Assembly (NCBI RefSeq): GCF_954871325.1
Contig: NC_088776.1
Coordinates: forward strand, 51,850,569-51,914,568
Direction of reading: 5' to 3'
Length of the DNA: 64,000 nucleotides
Origin: Gordionus sp. m RMFG-2023
Taxonomy: Eukaryota > Nematomorpha > Gordioida > Chordodea > Parachordodidae
Part shown: positions 59,701-64,000 of the stretch, in pieces
Layout of the letters: each line of letters begins with the position of its first letter
Numbering within the stretch: the stretch's first letter is position 1
Position numbers and translations under genes: made by a program
The notes under the pieces: generated by a model
Told to the model about the DNA's origin: nothing
The model's input: only the letters and a program-made list of their open reading frames with translations
Database searches by the model: none

Positions 59701-62700
59701 AATGTAAAATGTTGGTCATATATTCTAATATCATGTATTTCTCTATATTTTCCATCATTTGTTTCAAAAAAGGAGGAACACTTGTCTAGGGTTTAATTTT
59801 AATTTCTTTTTTTTTAAAAAAAGATTTTTTTTTATCAAGCCTAAATTTTTACAATTTATCGATTTTTAAGTGTTAACTTTTATAATACCCCATAATATAA
59901 CTGTAAATAGCTCATCCCTCATTCACAGTTCGCGCAACGGCGAAATATACAAAATATGTATTTTTGTACTGTGAATATGGGTATCATTCATAATTCGATC
60001 ATCTCACACCATGTGTCCCCCTCTCTCTAACTATTATATTGTCGAATGTGGTCAGAATCGTGTTATCTCGTTTAAATATATTTTATATTGAGTAGTCATT
60101 GTTACACATAGGACCCTGCCCGAAAAACCGGGACTGGCCCAGAAAATATATCGCGATCGGACCGGATTCCGCCTATATTTTTTATCCCGGACTACCTAAC
60201 CGGATCTGATCAATTTTTTTTTATAATATTGATATCAATATAGCTTGATCGATCAAAAAAATTAGTCACCGGTTTTGCAGGTCTATATTTTATCTTAAAA
60301 TTTAATAAAATGGAGTTTCTGTATTTATGAAATGATATACCGCCTCCAAATTAAAATTAAAATTTTTTTAAACGTTTTATTAAAAGCCTTAATCAGTATG
60401 CATATTTAAATTAGGCGATTTTATAAAAATTCATAAAGAATTTTTTTTAAAGTCATTTAATCGTTCCATGGCGTTATTAAAAACCTCTATTTGGCCTATT
60501 TGCAAATAAAACCTGCTAAACCAATGTTTCAGCCAAGATTTTTGCCAAAAGAGACATTTTTTGGCTGAATGGCTTTATGTAATATTTTACTGGCTAATGT
60601 TTTGATATAATTTGCATTTTTAGAAACATAAATTCCATCATACAAAAACTAAAAAATCATATAAAATGTTGTAATAAAGAGTTTTTTTATTTATTTATAA
60701 TTGTAAAATTTAATACATATTTTGGTTATTTGTGAAATTATTTTTTTTGCGCGGATCAATTATTTTTGAGTTTCCTTTTTCAAAGTCAAAAAAATACGCG
60801 TAGGTTACAAAATAATTAACTTTGCTGTTGTGCCCATTTACTGAAATTACTTCTCTCCGAGTAATTCTTAACTTTCAAAAAAAAAATTAAACAAAAATAT
60901 TTAGATAAAAAAATTAGAAAATCTAAATATTTTTGTTTAATATTATTTTTTGGAAGTTTAGAATTTATATTGAGAATTGCTGTTGCGCCGATTTACTGAA
61001 TTACTTCTCTTCGAGTATTATGAATTCTTAATATAAATTCTTAACTTCCAAAAAAAATGTTAAACAAAAATATTTAAATTTTCAAATTCTTTATTTTTTT
61101 TTCTTTTTCAAAATATATTATAAAAACTGACTCATGATGAGTCTCTTTTTTCAAAGTCAAAAAAATACGCGTAGTTTACAAAATAATTAATCCGCGTAAA
61201 AAAAATAATTTCACAAAACCAAACATGTATTAAATTTTACAATAATAAATAAAAAAAACTCTTATTACAACATCTCCACCCTTCCCCACTCCAACGTTCC
61301 TTATTAGAGGAGGTAAGGAAGGGTCTATATTCTATAATCCAAACAATTCTGCCAGTTCTCCCGTGCTTACTCCTACCTCCAAAAACTCTTCCTCCGTTAC
61401 AGCTTGCTTTTCTGGCGCTTCCCAGCTGACAAAGTTTTATGCCAGTTTGAGAGCACTATAAATTATAATATAAAAAATGAGTAGAGATAGTAGATAAAAC
61501 ACTAATAATTTGGCGTAAACTGAAACATATGGAATAGCTAAAATAATATCAATATTATTATAATTTTATCATCGAATCGCTATCACAATCAACTTAAATT
61601 AAATTTATATGATGAAAATAATTTAAAAAATAAAATAAATATATATAACAACTAAATTTAAATAGTGGTAATTAGTTTTTTTTTAAAAATGCATTATTTT
61701 ATATTTTTTTAAAATATAATTTCAAAATGCAATCGATAAAATAGAAATACATTATGTAGAGCTGGCAAAAATATCAATATTTTTCTCGGCTTTCAAAAAT
61801 AATTCCTGGCTAAACACCATTAAGTATCAAAAATAAGTCCTGTGTCTTAGGTCGGCTTAATTTGGATACTTAATTGATTTTTAGTATAGGCTAAAAAGAT
61901 TTTGTTAGGTAGAATTTTTTTAAATGAGGAATTAAACGTGATAGAAAATTAAAAGAAACTACGCCATGTAGGCTTGCCAAGAAAATCAAAATTTATATAA
62001 ATTCCCTATTTTACTCCTGGAGTGCCGTATAGGCAGGCTTGCACAAGGAAATTAAAATTATTATAAATTCTCTATTTTACTCCTGTTATATTCAAATCTT
62101 ATTATTTTTCGAAAGATGATCTTCTTCATTTATTTATTCTATGACATCTCTTTTCCTTCTCCTTATACACTTATAATAGAAACTTTAACGAAATAATTAC
62201 ATAAAAAAATTATTTTATTTTCCTTTTTATTATTATTTTTTTTCTTTATTGAAAATGAAACATAATTTTCCTATGAATGTGATGAGATGACTCTTATTTT
62301 AAATATACTCGCCTTGACTATAAACTTTTTTATTTTACTTGAAGTAAACTTTTTTTTTTATGAGGAGAAGGGGGGGGGGGTTATAAAACAATGTCAAATG
62401 TTGTATCTTTAAATTATTTATTCGATTCAGCCATTGTTTATTCATTTATTCGCAGTGGCAACTTAAGAGTAAGGTCCTTTCCTAAACAAGCCATTTTTTT
62501 ATCAAAACGGGGGAAAAAAATTAAACAGCCGTTATTCTTCCAAACTTAAACCATTCTCTTTTCTCAGCTGAGTATTGGAGTAATCTAATCACTAATTTTC
62601 AAAGAAGAAATATTTTCGGTCAAAGTTTTTACAAGGCTGTTAACATTGACAAAAAATAAATGAGTAATTATTAGAAACATTATGTAAACTTTTTTTTTTA

Positions 62701-63150
62701 TTGAATTATATAAAATCTCTCAATTTTTTTATGTTAACTCAAATTAAACCAGATTGATTACGCCAAGAATTGAATTTACCTCCTTCCTCCCCTTAATCTT
62801 AAAAACCCATTCTACACGAGTAAAAAAAATTGTTGGAAAAAGAATAATCTCTATTCTTGATATGATCATGATTATTTTATTCGATTTTGGTCTTATCACA
62901 TAAAAATGCAAATCTAACCGAATCAATCGTGGCTTTCATATTAAGTATTATTTACGATTTCTAAAATTTTACCCTATTATTTAGATCATACCAGTGGACA
63001 AATTAGTTAAGGGCCGATTTCAAGATAATTTCGAATTTGTACAATGGTTCAAGAAATTTTTCGACGTCAATTACAACGGAGATCACAATGGATATGACGC
63101 GTTCTCCGCTCGGGATGGCGTCGATCTCCCACCGTCCTCCCTTAATATGA
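56761..63150 (+). CDS. MAPRE: EB1 / MAPRE microtubule plus-end-tracking protein, 3'-partial
   Basis: Three exons join in phase: 56761-56923, 57023-57129 and 62985-63150. The last donor (ATGA/GTATAA) is tentative and later exons lie right of the window. Translation starts [19 protein letters not shown] after Met and keeps the calponin-homology fold: [20 protein letters not shown], then [19 protein letters not shown]. Exon three has [31 protein letters not shown] and a partly changed [10 protein letters not shown] where relatives have YDPVAARQG. The CH domain binds growing microtubule ends; the dimerising EB-homology domain that recruits SxIP partners should follow downstream. ATG at 56761 agrees with the position of the start in other animal EB1 proteins. 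Intron two is 5.9 kb and full of small transposons. Confidence 0.95.
58250..58639. mobile_element. hAT MITE, 390 bp, with perfect 8-bp target duplication
   Basis: The left end is CAGTAATGAGAACCC and the right end GGGTTCTCGTCCCTG, imperfect inverted repeats. AAATAAAG flanks both sides exactly (58242-58249 and 58640-58647, overlapping the element ends by none). Subterminal blocks repeat GGGTTTGGGTTC and TGAACC words. No coding sequence is present. Confidence 0.85.
59090..59276 (+). mobile_element. Small inverted-repeat MITE (best-preserved copy of its family)
   Basis: The left end TGTTGTTAAACGGCTCGATT mirrors the right end AAATCGAGCAGCTTAACAAC. The flanks TTGGTTCA and TTGGTTCT (59082-59089, 59277-59284) agree at 7 of 8 bases. 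The middle has the CATCTATGAGCAAAATCTCC core that is also in the copies at 8030-8175 and 16970-17120. TGTTGTTAA ends and an 8-bp duplication suggest hAT mobilisation. Confidence 0.7.
60108..60286. mobile_element. C/G-rich MITE-like element
   Basis: ATAGGACCCTGCCCGAAAAA at the left mirrors CCGGTTTTGCAGGTCTAT at the right imperfectly, with GATCGGACCGGATTCCG and CGGATCTGATC inside. No convincing target duplication was seen. Confidence 0.5.
60666..61273. mobile_element. Foldback-like element, about 608 bp
   Basis: ATGTTGTAATAAAGAG at the left and its near-complement CTCTTATTACAACAT at the right begin arms of well over 100 bp. Shared inner words in inverted orientation include GTAAAATTTAATACATRTTT and GTGAAATTATTTTTTTTRCG. 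AAAATACGCGTAG occurs in direct orientation inside both halves. A second internal duplication carries TTGTTTAATATTATTTTTTG and ACTGAA(A)TTACTTCTCT. No coding frame or target duplication was found. Confidence 0.6.
61332..61425 (-). CDS. Possible terminal exon of an unidentified gene
   Basis: On the minus strand an acceptor-like ACTTTGTCAG is followed by a split codon, then [20 protein letters not shown] and [10 protein letters not shown] before TAG. The acidic, leucine-spaced composition and GC-richer codons stand out from the A+T-rich intron around it. I do not recognise the family. It might be the last exon of a gene nested in the EB1 intron, or a fragment of a captured gene next to the foldback-like element. 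No matching upstream exon was found. Confidence 0.25.
61965..62090. repeat. Two direct copies of a roughly 68-bp unit
   Basis: AGGCTTGC(C)A is followed by an A-rich stretch, then ATTTTACTCCTG, in both copies, with a GTGCCGTATAGG joint. Confidence 0.65.
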
Positions 63151-64000
63151 GTATAACTAAAAATGAAACTTTAATGACTTTTAAAAAATATATGGTATAA
63201 ATTGTTATTCTAATAAGCGGCTAGAATAAAAAAAATATGTAATTTTTTTTCCATTTTTTTATTCGCCAAACATATTTCCATTGCGTAAAAAAATACACAA
63301 TTTTATGTTATAAATTTCGTAAATTAACGCTGAATGCAATTAAATATTTTTTTTAAAAAAAAATTAATTACCTTTTTAATTTTACAAGACAAATCTAGAA
63401 ATAAGATCTGATCATTACACAAGAATTATAATAGAGATAATAAAAAATAAAATATATATTCAAGTTTCACATTCTATGATAAATTTTAAATCTTTTTTTT
63501 TAAAAATTAATATATAAAAAGATATATGACGATTTAGCTAATTTAAACACATTTTATTTTGTTCTTTCATTTGACCTTTATATTAAATTTTTATCTCCTC
63601 ATGTTCCATTTCATGTTATGATAGTATTAACTATTATAACCATCATCGTTAAATGATCTCATAGTATACTATATACCAAATTGAATTGTAACTTAAAATA
63701 AATTGAAAAGTAAAATAATTAAATTTTTTGCTGATTTCCAAATTCGGCTCGATATAACCTTTGTCTGAAACCGGCTAATTTTTTAAATGAGGTCCTATTG
63801 TGCCGAGTTCGAAAATATTGAACATTTGACCGATTTGGTCGGATCTGAAGTAGGACTACCAGATTCCGCGCTTATCTAAAAAAGGCCGCATGTTTATTTT
63901 TTAAGTGTATTTGCATTTATAATAAGCGCGTTTCGCTCAAGCGATGCCGAATTTCGCTTCGCAATCGAGCCATAAATGGTATAATTTATAAATACTGAGC
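63151..64000. other. Third EB1 intron, continuing past the window
   Basis: A+T-rich up to about 63720. The last 280 bp are less A+T-rich (CGGATCTGAAGTAGGACTAC, GCGCGTTTCGCTCAAGCGAT, TTCGCTTCGCAATCGAGCC) and hold inverted words such as GCTCAAGCGA. They are probably a repeat, unclassified. No EB1 exon was seen there. Confidence 0.4.

Larger units (their letters stand above)
57130..62984. other. Second intron of EB1
   Basis: It contains hAT-type elements at 58250-58639, 59090-59276 and 60108-60286, and a foldback-like element at 60666-61273. A possible minus-strand exon lies at 61332-61425, a duplicated 68-bp unit at 61965-62090 and a G-run near 62371-62381. No further EB1 exon is required, since the flanking exons join at [13 protein letters not shown] exactly as in relatives. 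Confidence 0.7.

Overview
The window is eukaryotic nuclear DNA from an invertebrate animal. It is strongly A+T-rich, and its genes are split into short conserved exons with GT-AG introns of 40 bp to nearly 6 kb. The recognisable proteins are an EB1 with an animal-type start, a SNF5/SMARCB1 ending in the usual [10 protein letters not shown]-type tail, a DM13-domain protein and a eukaryotic methionine adenosyltransferase. The species cannot be named from sequence alone. One run of 10 Ns (28959-28968) marks an assembly gap.

Layout. 1-147 (minus) is one exon cut by the window edge, possibly a SYCP2-like protein. 148-15857 is mostly decayed mobile DNA: a hAT element with intact 8-bp target duplications (4825-5776), two hAT transposase relics (about 6525-7945 and 12140-13715), a 2.3-kb long-inverted-repeat structure (8838-11140) and an 80-bp tandem repeat. 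15858-24993 (minus) is a methionine adenosyltransferase gene with five internal exons and two alternative last exons; its first roughly 120 codons were not found. 24994-32650 holds repeats, a SINE-like copy, the gap and a 1.17-kb tandem duplication. 32651-39349 (plus) is a complete eight-exon SNF5 gene whose exon lengths sum to 465 codons with all splice phases matching.

39350-47725 is gene-poor apart from a tRNA-Glu(TTC) gene on the minus strand. 47726-49442 (plus) is a long, unbroken piggyBac-type transposase frame in which two of the three catalytic aspartates are replaced. 52404-56202 (plus) carries three exons of a DM13-domain protein. 56761 to past the right part of the window (plus) is EB1/MAPRE, with a 5.9-kb second intron full of small transposons.

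The genes are unrelated housekeeping or cell-biology genes (S-adenosylmethionine synthesis, chromatin remodelling, microtubule plus-end tracking) and do not form a pathway. The other main feature is the variety of small hAT-type elements, several dated by visible 8-bp target-site duplications. Many share C/G-rich subterminal blocks of the CCCGGCCC kind, which stand out in this A+T-rich DNA. The best candidates for something new are the piggyBac-derived gene, the duplicated last exon of methionine adenosyltransferase, the linker insertion inside the SNF5 domain and the long-inverted-repeat element.
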